Source of the DNA: DASRJW01 sp964567755
GTDB lineage: Bacteria; Krumholzibacteriota; Krumholzibacteriia; G020349025
DNA length: 64,000 bases
Assembly: GCA_964567755.1 (NCBI GenBank)
Contig: CAZMNW010000025.1
Span: 186,001 to 250,000 of the forward strand
Direction: 5' to 3'
In this document: piece by piece, positions 37,483 through 44,533 of the stretch
How the letters are laid out: every line of letters begins with the position of its first letter
How positions within the stretch are numbered: position 1 is the first letter of the stretch
The notes under the pieces: model-generated
Told to the model about the DNA's origin: nothing
The model's input: the letters and a program-made list of their open reading frames with translations, nothing else
Databases searched by the model: none
Made by a program: the position numbers and the translations under genes

Positions 37483-38930
37483 TGTCAGACCTGCACGCGC
37501 GTGTGAGCGCGTTGGCGCAGCGCGCCGTCCGCAACAATGTCTGGCGCCAGCGCCACTGCTTCAACCTCATCCCGTCGGAGTCGACACCGAGCCTGCTGGT
37601 CAAGCTGTGCGAGATCGCCGACCCAGCCGGCCGTTATGCCGAGCACCGTATGCTCAAGGGCCGCGAGGTCTATTTTTACCAGGGAACGGACTTCATTCAG
37701 GAAGTCGAAGAAGAAGCCCGGCGCGAGATCTGCCGCTTCTTTGGCTCGGCCGAAGCCGAACTGCGCCCGATCAGCGGCCAGATGGCAAACGAAATCGTCT
37801 TCAAAGCCGTGGTGCGCCATCTCGGCAGCGAAGACGGCACGCGCGGTGCACGACGCCTGCGGCTCGTGCTCAACAATGACCTCACCAAAGGCGGCCATTT
37901 GAGCGCCCAGCCCATGGGAGCGCTGTTCAACTGCGTCGACACCGAACCAGAGACGGGACGCGAACGCATCGTGCATTTTCCGCTGCGTGCCGACGATCCG
38001 TACCGTGTCGATGTCGATCGGCTGGGCGAGTTATTGCACGCCCACCGGCCGGAACTGGTGATCTTTGGCAAGAGCATGTTCCTGTGTCCCGAACCCGTGC
38101 GCGAGGTCGCCTCGCTCGTGGCCGGCATGCAACCACGACCGATCCTCCACTACGACATGGCGCACGTGCTCGGCTTGTATGGCGCCTTTCAGTCGCCGTT
38201 GGACGAAGGCTGCGACCTGGTGACCGGCAGCACGCACAAGACGTTCTATGGACCGCAGCGCGGCGTCATCGTCTCCAACCTCGGCCCGGATGCGCCACGG
38301 CGCAAGCTCTGGACGGAGATCAAGAGCCGTGCTTTCCCCGGCGCCACCAGCAACCATCATCTCGGCACCTTGCTCGGCCTGTTGCTCGCGACCTACGAGA
38401 TGAACGCATTCAAATCCGAGTATCAGACGGCGGTGGTGCGCAATGCACGCGCCTTCGCGCGCGCCCTGGATGCGGCCGGCCTGCAAGTGGAAGGCGACCG
38501 CCGGGACGGCTTCACGCGCACACACCAAGTGCTCTTGCGCGTGCGTACGCACGGCACAGGCGAGGACATCGCCCGCAGACTCGAACGCAACAACATCCTC
38601 ACCAATTATCAGGCGTTGCCAGACGACACCAGCTTCGTCGACTCGAGCGGCATCCGCCTCGGCGTGCAGGAAATGACCCGCTTCGGCCTCGCCGAGGCCG
38701 ACTTCGAGCGCCTGGCGCAGTACATCGCCGAGATCGTCCTGCGCGACCGTGACATGGCTGACGAAGTTGCGCGCGAGCGCGCCGGATTTCTGCTCATGCG
38801 CTATTGCCTGGCGCCGGAAGAAGCGTTGCCCATCGCCGCGTCGCTGCTCGCTTCCATCCTCCCGAGCGACGATTATGCCCAGCGCTTCGCCGCGTCGCTC
38901 GCGACCGCGGCCCGCGCCCTCGAAGCGTGA
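37482..38930 (+). CDS. Serine hydroxymethyltransferase-like PLP enzyme
   Basis: 482 residues, somewhat longer than GlyA (about 415). Fold-type I features follow SHMT order: NLIPSES near the N-terminus, RYAEHRMLKGREVYF (as in GRYPG-R), RPISGQMANEIVFK (as in xPHSGSxAN), ILHYDMAHVLGLYG, and the PLP lysine Lys253 in TGSTHKTFYGPQRGVI. Many positions that bind tetrahydrofolate in GlyA are changed, so it may be a divergent aldolase or hydroxymethyltransferase rather than housekeeping GlyA. The ATG at 37482 overlaps the previous stop. Confidence 0.8.
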   Translation: MSDLHARVSALAQRAVRNNVWRQRHCFNLIPSESTPSLLVKLCEIADPAGRYAEHRMLKGREVYFYQGTDFIQEVEEEARREICRFFGSAEAELRPISGQMANEIVFKAVVRHLGSEDGTRGARRLRLVLNNDLTKGGHLSAQPMGALFNCVDTEPETGRERIVHFPLRADDPYRVDVDRLGELLHAHRPELVIFGKSMFLCPEPVREVASLVAGMQPRPILHYDMAHVLGLYGAFQSPLDEGCDLVTGSTHKTFYGPQRGVIVSNLGPDAPRRKLWTEIKSRAFPGATSNHHLGTLLGLLLATYEMNAFKSEYQTAVVRNARAFARALDAAGLQVEGDRRDGFTRTHQVLLRVRTHGTGEDIARRLERNNILTNYQALPDDTSFVDSSGIRLGVQEMTRFGLAEADFERLAQYIAEIVLRDRDMADEVARERAGFLLMRYCLAPEEALPIAASLLASILPSDDYAQRFAASLATAARALEA

Positions 38931-38947
38931 ACGGGAGCGAGCGAGCG

Positions 38948-39271
38948 TCAGTCGGATTCGCCGTCGAGGATGTCGAGGATCCAAGAACGCCCGGCAGTCG
39001 CGTGCGGCCAACCGAGCGTCGTGATGCCGAGATACGCCACATGCAGCAGTTCGGCACGCGTGAGACCTTGTTTCAGCGCGCGCCGGGTGTGCGAGTGCAC
39101 CGCGCCTTCTTCGCGCGCGCCGAGCGCGAGCGCCAGCTTGACCAGACGCTGGGTTTTCATGTCCAGCGGCCCAGCCGCCGCAGCCTTTTCCTCCAAAGCC
39201 GTGTACGCACTCCAAACATCGGGGTTGTCGGCGCGGATCCCCTCGATGATGTCGGGAAGTTTCTCCGTCAT
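38948..39271 (-). CDS. Carboxymuconolactone decarboxylase-family protein lacking the CxxC pair
   Basis: 107 residues, AhpD/CMD-like helical fold. The family core is ALALGAREEGAVHSHTRRAL followed by KQGLTRAELLHVAYLGITTLG. Redox-active members carry Cys-x-x-Cys where this protein has Glu-Gly-Ala-Val-His, so peroxidase or reductase activity is unlikely. Many such cysteine-less members have no known role. Start ATG at 39271 with GGAGGAG upstream on the minus strand. It runs divergently from nothing close and sits 55 bp after the zincin gene, probably in the same transcript. Confidence 0.8.
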   Translation of the reverse strand: MTEKLPDIIEGIRADNPDVWSAYTALEEKAAAAGPLDMKTQRLVKLALALGAREEGAVHSHTRRALKQGLTRAELLHVAYLGITTLGWPHATAGRSWILDILDGESD

Positions 39272-39325
39272 GGCACTCCTCCGGACCTGCTGGTTTGGTC
39301 GGCAGCGTCGATGCGATGGTGAATC

Positions 39326-40132
39326 TCAGCCGAAATCGCGCTCCTCGAGATCTTCGTCACTGAAGCCGAAATAGTGTCCAACCTCGTGAAAGACCGTGAT
39401 GCGAATTTGCTCGACGAGCTCGGAGCGCGTGCTGGCTTCGTGCTCGAGGTTGTGCTGGAAGAGGAAAATGCGGTCCGGGAGGGCGGACCTCCCCGCGAGA
39501 CCCTCGCGCTCGGGCAGCGCCACGCCTTCGTACAATCCCAGGATCCGCGGGTCGAGAGGCGGCGATTGCCCCGTCAACAATTCGACGGGCGGCACCGGCT
39601 CGACCAGGATGGCCACGTCACCGGCGAGAGCGGCTTGGAAGTCCTCGGGAATCTCCTCGACCGCGCGAGTGACCAGCGCACGAAACTCGGCCTCACGGAG
39701 ACGGAACGGCAGCGGGAAGGCTTGTTCATCGAGCGCATGCGCTCGGCGCGCCAGCGCATCCGCTTGCTTCAAGTCGCCGTCGCGTTCGGCCAGCCGGCAG
39801 AGAACATCCAGCGCTTCCGGGTCATCCTCCACCTTCAGCGCCCGCTCCGCCGCCGTGCGCGCGGCGTCGAAGTCGGCCAACGCCAGACGCGCGCTCGCCA
39901 CATCCGCCCACACCCATGCCGATTTCGGTTCGAGACTCGCTGCAACCTCGTAGGCGGCGCAGGCATCGCCGGCGTCGCCAAACGCCATGAGCACGTCCCC
40001 ATACGCGGCTTGCACCTCGGCGTCGGTTGCGTGTGCGCGCGCTGCGGCCGCAGCCAAGGATACCGCAGTTTCGCTATCGCCGCGCTGCATCGCCGCGTCG
40101 ATGGCCTCCAAGACGTCTTCGACTGTACCCAA
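39326..40132 (-). CDS. TPR-zincin fusion: metallopeptidase-family protein
   Basis: 268 residues. The N-terminal ~130 contain three TPR-like repeats (AAYGDVLMAFGDAGDACAAY, VWADVASARLALADFDAART). The C-terminal half is the compact Zincin_1 metallopeptidase family: EFRALVTRAVEEIPEDFQ, then ILGLYEGVALPER, then the motif HEVGHYFGFSD with His249, Glu250 and His253. The typical family member is a lone ~130-residue domain, so the TPR fusion is notable. The start appears to be a TTG at 40132 with GGGGTG upstream. No signal peptide is seen. The protease activity of this family is unproven. Confidence 0.8.
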   Translation of the reverse strand: MGTVEDVLEAIDAAMQRGDSETAVSLAAAAARAHATDAEVQAAYGDVLMAFGDAGDACAAYEVAASLEPKSAWVWADVASARLALADFDAARTAAERALKVEDDPEALDVLCRLAERDGDLKQADALARRAHALDEQAFPLPFRLREAEFRALVTRAVEEIPEDFQAALAGDVAILVEPVPPVELLTGQSPPLDPRILGLYEGVALPEREGLAGRSALPDRIFLFQHNLEHEASTRSELVEQIRITVFHEVGHYFGFSDEDLEERDFG

Positions 40133-40331
40133 GGTCGCACCCCGTCCTTTGGTGCCGCCGCGGCCTCACGGTCGGCGGACCATCACAGTCCCGCAGCTGG
40201 AACGCGCATTCTGACGACTCGGGTTCAGTGTCGCAAGCCTCACCCGCGTCCCCCTTGCTCGCGCAGCGCCAGTTCTGTAAATTTCCCCATAGCGCCAGCG
40301 TGGAAGCTTTGGGAGGGACCGAGTTCGAGCA

Positions 40332-41012
40332 ATGCGTCCTGAGACACCCCACGTGATCCGTTTCTGGCGCTCGAGAGCCCTCATCGCCACCCTGCTCGGT
40401 GCCGCGCTCGATCCCGCCATCGCTCGCGCTCAAGCACCCGCGCCACCGGCACCAGCGGCCCCCGACACTGCGACGGCCTCTGCGCCCGCCTCGACGGCCC
40501 AAGGGTTTCGCGTGCTCGAGAACCGATTGACGCTACGCGAACCCTTCAACCAGGCGGCCGACAAAGTTCGCATCGTCGCCTTTTTGTCGCCCTCATGCCC
40601 ACGCTGCCTCAAGAACGCGGGGGAACTGCAGCGTGAAGTGCTGGAGAAGAACCCGGCTCGCGATCTCGCAGTGTTTCTGGTGTGGCTCAAGATTCTCGAC
40701 GGCGACAACGAAGCCACCGTCGTGACGGCCAAGAGGCGTGTGAGCGATCCGCGTGCACAGCACTATTGGGACCCGGGCCGGCTATTGAACGCGCAACTCA
40801 TCGACGCGATCGCCTTTGATATCAATTTGCGCTTTTACGACATCTTCTTGCTCTACGGCAAGAAGGCGCAATGGGAGAAGCGCCTTCCGCGCCCCGGATT
40901 CTGGATGCACGAATACAAGGGAGCACCCGGTCCATGGTGGAACATCACCACATTCGGCATCGAGATCGACAACGGCCTGCACGACCGTCCGTTGACAAAC
41001 CCCGACCCGTGA
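40332..41012 (+). CDS. Secreted thioredoxin-like protein with CPRC motif
   Basis: 226 residues. The N-terminal hydrophobic segment (FWRSRALIATLLGAALDPAI, then ARAQA) is a signal peptide, followed by an Ala/Pro-rich linker (about 35-55). The thioredoxin-like domain shows VRIVAFLSPSCPRCLKN with Cys89-Pro-Arg-Cys92, a redox-active pair, then LAVFLVWLKILDGD. The cis-proline loop is hard to identify and the C-terminal part (YDIFLLYGKKAQWEKRLPRP) is unusual. Likely a periplasmic thiol-disulfide protein. Monocistronic. Confidence 0.75.
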   Translation: MRPETPHVIRFWRSRALIATLLGAALDPAIARAQAPAPPAPAAPDTATASAPASTAQGFRVLENRLTLREPFNQAADKVRIVAFLSPSCPRCLKNAGELQREVLEKNPARDLAVFLVWLKILDGDNEATVVTAKRRVSDPRAQHYWDPGRLLNAQLIDAIAFDINLRFYDIFLLYGKKAQWEKRLPRPGFWMHEYKGAPGPWWNITTFGIEIDNGLHDRPLTNPDP

Positions 41013-41320
41013 CCGATGGCGCACTTGCCCGCGATTCCTTACGGGGAGAGGCTCTGCGGCTTGGGTTTCCATGCACAGAGGCAACACTCCTGACGCGTCC
41101 GCGCGCGCGGAGAAGCTCATTCTGCCAGGTTTTCGTCCACATGCAGGTTGCCAAACACGTGTGAAGGTCGCATTCGCCTGTCGCCTGCTTGACCACCGTG
41201 CACACAGAACGCGAGAATGCGCTGCGCAGCACGAAGCGCATGGCGCTGCACTGACGCCGAGGTGCAGAAGCCGATCGCACGGGGAGCCTTGGGCTCCCCG
41301 TCGCTCTTTCCACCAATGCA
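41013..41320. other. 308-bp region between convergent genes
   Basis: Apart from the hairpin at 41279-41301 near its right end, I see nothing: no open frame with family resemblance, no promoter boxes, and no B12-box although the neighbouring gene is a cobalamin adenosyltransferase. Confidence 0.5.
41279..41301. terminator. Hairpin terminator between convergent genes
   Basis: ACGGGGAGCC (41279-41288) pairs perfectly with 41292-41301 across a TTG loop; CGCTCTTTCC follows on the plus strand. It is 20 bp from the adenosyltransferase stop and 266 bp after the thioredoxin-like gene. Confidence 0.7.
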
Positions 41321-41959
41321 TCAGCGCTGCTTGCGCGCGCTGCGCCCGGCGCGTTTGGGCCGGCCGGCGCGCGCCGGTGACTCGCGACCGGCGCCGGGCT
41401 GCCACAGCACGTCGTCCTTCCCCATGCGATTCGCGCATCGCGCCATGACGAAGAGCAGGTCGGCGAGGCGATTGAGATACGGCAAGACTTGCTCCCCCAC
41501 GCCCGCGGGCTCGGAGACGAGCAGGTGCGCGACGGCGATCTCCGCGCGCCGGCAGACGACGCGCGCCAGATGCAATGCTGCGGCCGTGGTGCTGCCCCCG
41601 GGGAGGACGAAGCTCATGAGCGGCTGGAGTTTGGCGTTACGGAGGTCGATGGCCACCTCCAGCGCCTTCACTTGCGCGGGCACGATGCGCAAATGCGCGC
41701 GGCTTGTCTCGCCCTCGCGGCGTGGGACGCACAGATCCGCGCCGACGTCGAAGAGATCATTCTGGATATGGCGTAGAAGCGTGCGGTCTTTCACCCCGAG
41801 GCCAGCCCCCGCACGCGCCACACCGAGAGCGCTGTTCAGCTCGTCCACCGTCCCATAGGCCGCGATCCGCACGTGTGTCTTCGACACGCGCGAGCCGTCA
41901 CCGAGAGACGTCATGCCACGGTCGCCGCCGCGGGTGTAGATGCGCGTGAGCCGCACCAT
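41321..41959 (-). CDS. Cob(I)yrinic acid a,c-diamide/cobalamin adenosyltransferase, PduO type
   Basis: It adenosylates cob(I)alamin using ATP to give coenzyme B12. 212 residues. The ATP-binding N-terminus RIYTRGGDRGMTSLGDGSRV followed by SK is the PduO signature. AAYGTVDELNSALG, the FVLPGGS loop and LHLARVVCRRAE are conserved, and the C-terminus is a basic Arg/Lys-rich tail of about 25 residues (RAGRPKRAGRSARK). The start is the ATG at 41959 because of GAGGAGG just upstream. It lies 99 bp downstream of the pseudouridine synthase gene. Confidence 0.93.
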   Translation of the reverse strand: MVRLTRIYTRGGDRGMTSLGDGSRVSKTHVRIAAYGTVDELNSALGVARAGAGLGVKDRTLLRHIQNDLFDVGADLCVPRREGETSRAHLRIVPAQVKALEVAIDLRNAKLQPLMSFVLPGGSTTAAALHLARVVCRRAEIAVAHLLVSEPAGVGEQVLPYLNRLADLLFVMARCANRMGKDDVLWQPGAGRESPARAGRPKRAGRSARKQR

Positions 41960-42058
41960 GTCTGCCTCCTCAGGGTCTTGCCGCCAGAATCCGCCGCACT
42001 TGGCCATCGCGACCACGGCGGCGCGCCGGCACTTCCGCCCGCACCCATCGTCCGCGGC

Positions 42059-42730
42059 TCATTCCCCACGCAACAACGCGTGCCAGCTGGCGGGAAGCGG
42101 TGCTTCGACGAACACGCGCTCCTCCCGCGTCGGGTGTGCGAACTCGAGACGACTGGCATGCAGCGCCAGCATGGCGCCGAGCCGGCGTTTCGAACCATAG
42201 CGCAAGTCGCCGACGATGACGCAACCACTCGCGGCCAGCTGCACGCGAATCTGATGCGACCGCCCGGTCTCGGGTAGGACCTCGACGAGGGTGCCTCCCG
42301 GATGCTGGCTCAGGACACGGTAGCGCAGCCTGGCCAGACGCGCGCGTGGATGCGTCGCGGCCACCGCACGCGTCCGGTTCGTGCGATGGTCCTTCGCCAG
42401 ATGATGTTCCAGCGTTCCCGCGGCGGCCGCGGGCGCGTGCTCGACGAGTGCCAGGTAGTGCTTGCCCACCTCTCCGTGCCGAAACTGCAAGGCGAGCCGT
42501 GCCGCGGCCTTGCTCGTCCGCGCCAGCAACACGACGCCGGAAACCGGCCGATCCAGGCGATGCACGACCCCGACGAACACGCGCCCCGGCTTGCCGTAAC
42601 GCTGGCGCAGATACTCTGCCGCCGCTGCCGCGATCGTCGAATCCCCGGTCCGATCGCCTTGCACCAGCACGCCCGCCGGCTTGCACACCGCCAGACAATG
42701 GTTGTCTTCGTACAGGATCTCGAGTTTCAT
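42059..42730 (-). CDS. RluA-family pseudouridine synthase
   Basis: It isomerises uridine to pseudouridine in rRNA or tRNA. 223 residues, a minimal RluA-type enzyme without the S4 domain. The catalytic motif VVHRLDRPVSGVVLLA contains the active Asp, and LVEVLPETGRSHQIRVQLA plus IVGDLRYGS are the other conserved blocks. The start is taken at the ATG 42730 (KLEILYEDNHCLAVCKPAG follows), with GGGAACG upstream; an in-frame extension to 42871 has no homology. Target site cannot be predicted. Confidence 0.9.
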   Translation of the reverse strand: MKLEILYEDNHCLAVCKPAGVLVQGDRTGDSTIAAAAAEYLRQRYGKPGRVFVGVVHRLDRPVSGVVLLARTSKAAARLALQFRHGEVGKHYLALVEHAPAAAAGTLEHHLAKDHRTNRTRAVAATHPRARLARLRYRVLSQHPGGTLVEVLPETGRSHQIRVQLAASGCVIVGDLRYGSKRRLGAMLALHASRLEFAHPTREERVFVEAPLPASWHALLRGE

Positions 42731-42955
42731 CGTTCCCATTCCGGTTGCACTCGTCGCACGACCGTAGCCGCCGCGCGTGCGTGCCGAAAGTGGTTTCCGT
42801 CGCGGTCCGCATTGCGTGCGGACTTCAAGTCTGGGAACGGTGCGTCTCTGGATCGAAGTGCCGCTGGGCATGGCTTCAAGGCGCCCCCGGGATCTGCTAG
42901 AGTCCCCCCGGTCGTCGCGCCGACGCCTCGCGTCGAGCCCGCAACGGCTTCGTCT

Positions 42956-43032
42956 GGTGGGCGTAGCTCAATTGGCAGAGCACTTGGTTGTGGTCCAAGT
43001 GGTTACGGGTTCGATTCCCGTCGTCCACCCCA
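42956..43032 (+). tRNA. tRNA-His (anticodon GTG)
   Basis: Acceptor stem GTGGGCG (42957-42963) pairs with 43022-43028 with one G-U. The anticodon stem CTTGG/CCAAG encloses TTGTGGT with anticodon GTG at 42990-42992. The T-arm carries GGTTCGATTCC. The extra G at 42956 can pair with the discriminator C at 43029, the hallmark of histidine tRNA, and CCA is encoded (43030-43032). A TAGAGT hexamer at 42898-42903 is a weak promoter candidate. Confidence 0.97.
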
Positions 43033-43041
43033 GATTGCAGC

Positions 43042-43071
43042 AAGGCCGCTGGGAGCCATCCCGGCGGCCTT
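43042..43071 (+). terminator. Hairpin terminator after tRNA-His
   Basis: AAGGCCGCTGGG (43042-43053) pairs with 43060-43071 over a 6-base loop with one U-G pair. It starts 9 bp after the CCA end. There is no long T-run. Confidence 0.65.
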
Positions 43072-43092
43072 CGCTTCGCAGCGCCCCTGAGG

Positions 43093-43434
43093 TCACAGAG
43101 TGAACATTTCATGCAGGATGGCGAGCATTCGTCCGTCCGTGCTCGGCGACAATTTGCCGAGTCGTCGCACAAGCCGATGCCGATCGACCGTACGAATCTG
43201 ATCGAGGACCACGTGCCCCGCCTTGCCCCCGAAACGACACGCCACTCGGAAGGGATACGAATGACTGCCCGTCGTCAGTGGTGCGATGATAAACGTCCGT
43301 AAGTGCTTGTTGAGCTCGTTCGGGGATACGACCACACACGGGCGGGCCTTCTGGATTTCGCCACCCCTCGTGGGATTCAGATCGATGAGGAACACATCTC
43401 CGCGGCGGACGCGCGCCTCTGTCACCACGCCCAT
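43093..43434 (-). CDS. mazF: MazF/PemK-type endoribonuclease toxin
   Basis: 113 residues if read from the ATG at 43434. The core RRGDVFLIDLNPTRGGEIQK followed by ARPCVVVSPNELN is the PemK/MazF barrel. HLRTFIIAPLTTGSHSYPFR and DQIRTVDRHRLVRRLGKLS are the RNA-binding and catalytic blocks of this mRNA interferase. The start is uncertain: GGAGGA abuts the ATG, so the GTG at 43428 (spacing 6) or the one at 43425, which overlaps the mazE stop as GTGA, may be real. Cotranscribed with mazE and convergent with tRNA-His. Confidence 0.9.
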   Translation of the reverse strand: MGVVTEARVRRGDVFLIDLNPTRGGEIQKARPCVVVSPNELNKHLRTFIIAPLTTGSHSYPFRVACRFGGKAGHVVLDQIRTVDRHRLVRRLGKLSPSTDGRMLAILHEMFTL

Positions 43435-43670
43435 TCCTCCGCATCGAAGTGCGTCGGCACGGCTTGCTCGAGCAGCCGGTCCTCGTTGCGCTCGGGCATT
43501 TCTCGAGCGGCCTCCTCCCATCCGGCGCGCGGCCCATTCACTGGGGAGATAACGATGGCACCCTCCCGGACGCGCAATTCGACCTCATCCTCCAGGCCCA
43601 CTTCTTCGATGAGAAGTTTCGGCAAACGGATTCCCCTGGAATTACCAATCTGAACCAGACGAGCCTTCAT
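43422..43670 (-). CDS. mazE: MazE-type AbrB/SpoVT antitoxin
   Basis: 82 residues from the ATG at 43670 (GGGAGGTG upstream). The N-terminal swapped-hairpin DNA-binding domain is clear: KARLVQIGNSRGIRLPKLLI and EEVGLEDEVELRVREGAIVI. The C-terminal part (NEDRLLEQAVPTHFDAEEWA) is the acidic tail that wraps around MazF. It should neutralise the toxin and repress its own promoter. The stop lies inside the mazF start region, the standard antitoxin-first order. Confidence 0.9.
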   Translation of the reverse strand: MKARLVQIGNSRGIRLPKLLIEEVGLEDEVELRVREGAIVISPVNGPRAGWEEAAREMPERNEDRLLEQAVPTHFDAEEWAW

Positions 43671-43689
43671 GTCCGCACCTCCCGACCGT

Positions 43690-43727
43690 GTAATTACATA
43701 ATAATCACCCCACATGCGCCTCGTCAA
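43690..43727 (-). promoter_or_regulatory. mazEF promoter and operator
   Basis: On the minus strand TTGACG (43727-43722), 18-base spacer, TATTAT (43703-43698, five of six). The palindrome GTAATTAC at 43690-43697 covers the expected transcription start, an apt place for MazE-MazF autorepression. The AT-rich patch stands out from its surroundings. Confidence 0.55.
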
Positions 43728-43809
43728 CGCCCTGCCGGCGCAACGAGCACGGCCCACTCGCCGTCGCTCGACCCTCGACAGTGCCTTGGGAGAAGAGAAG
43801 ATTGCCTCG

Positions 43810-44178
43810 TCATCTGGCGAGTGGGACGATCTTGGATCGACGTATGCGCCGATCCCTCGTCACCAACGGCACCCCGTGAACGATACTCGTCGCCGCGATG
43901 AGTTCATCGGCGGGATCCCCGCGGAAGTCGAGACGGGTCGAGGCACGGGCGACGGCGAGGTCGAGCGGCCATACGTGAATGCTGGCCAGTGCACTCTCCA
44001 TCGCGGGATCGTCCAGGTCGAGTGTGATTCTTCCAAGCTGAGTCAGTTTCGCCAGCTCCCAGAGCACGATGGCCGCGATACCCCAGGTGTTCCTGGCAAG
44101 CAGGGACCGCTCCGTGGGACGTACGTCACCGCTCAGGGCGTGGATCAAGACGTGGGTGTCAAGATTCAGCATCGGCAT
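43810..44178 (-). CDS. vapC: VapC-type PIN-domain ribonuclease toxin
   Basis: 122 residues from the ATG at 44178 (or 44172). PIN-fold acidic residues are all visible: Asp in MLNLDTHVLIHAL, Glu in VLWELAKL, Asp in DPADELIAATS and Asp in LVTRDRRIRRS. VapC toxins cleave tRNA or rRNA. The start overlaps the last codons of the antitoxin gene. The order antitoxin-toxin and the Phd-type partner are normal for this family. Confidence 0.9.
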   Translation of the reverse strand: MPMLNLDTHVLIHALSGDVRPTERSLLARNTWGIAAIVLWELAKLTQLGRITLDLDDPAMESALASIHVWPLDLAVARASTRLDFRGDPADELIAATSIVHGVPLVTRDRRIRRSKIVPLAR

Positions 44179-44383
44179 CCCAGGCGATCCCCGTGGAGAG
44201 GATATCGCCATGGATCTCGATCTTTTCCTTCATCGAGCCGATGAGATCGCCCGACCGCTGTGGGTAAGGAATCACCCGCGCCACCGGCCTCCCGTGCTTC
44301 GTGATGACCAATCCCTCAGGGGTCAGCTTGTCGAGCAAGGCAAGACATTGCTCCTTGAACTTCGCCGCTCCGATTCGTCTCAC
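44159..44383 (-). CDS. Phd/YefM-family antitoxin
   Basis: 74 residues. The N-terminus RRIGAAKFKEQCLALLDKLT followed by PEGLVITKHGRPVARVIPY is the Phd/YefM DNA-binding fold. The C-terminal SMKEKIEIHGDILSTGIAWD is the toxin-binding tail (the GDILSPI-type motif is usual with PIN partners). It overlaps vapC by about 20 bp. Expected to repress its own promoter with VapC through the palindromes just upstream. Confidence 0.9.
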   Translation of the reverse strand: MRRIGAAKFKEQCLALLDKLTPEGLVITKHGRPVARVIPYPQRSGDLIGSMKEKIEIHGDILSTGIAWDADAES

Positions 44384-44404
44384 GCCGAACCTCCATGGAT
44401 GCTC

Positions 44405-44449
44405 ATGACTGACTGGTCATATATTATGACCATAATCGCCGGATGTCAA
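44405..44449 (-). promoter_or_regulatory. phd-vapC promoter with nested palindromic operator
   Basis: On the minus strand a perfect TTGACA (44449-44444), 17-base spacer and TAATAT (44426-44421). Overlapping the -10 are GGTCATA-TAT-TATGACC (44415-44431) and ATTATG-AC-CATAAT (44423-44436); ATGAC at 44405 and GTCAT at 44416 form a further half-site pair. This is a typical cooperative Phd-type operator. Confidence 0.65.
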
Positions 44450-44533
44450 GGGCAGCCTCATGACGCCGTGAAGGTCCCGCCATTGGCGGCACGAGTGGCT
44501 CGACGGTCGCCAGGGTTTCCATGGCTTTCTCGT

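Noticed and set aside
41013..41320. Possible cobalamin riboswitch near the adenosyltransferase gene
   Set aside because: The region is downstream of that gene's stop, and no B12-box could be found either there or upstream of it.
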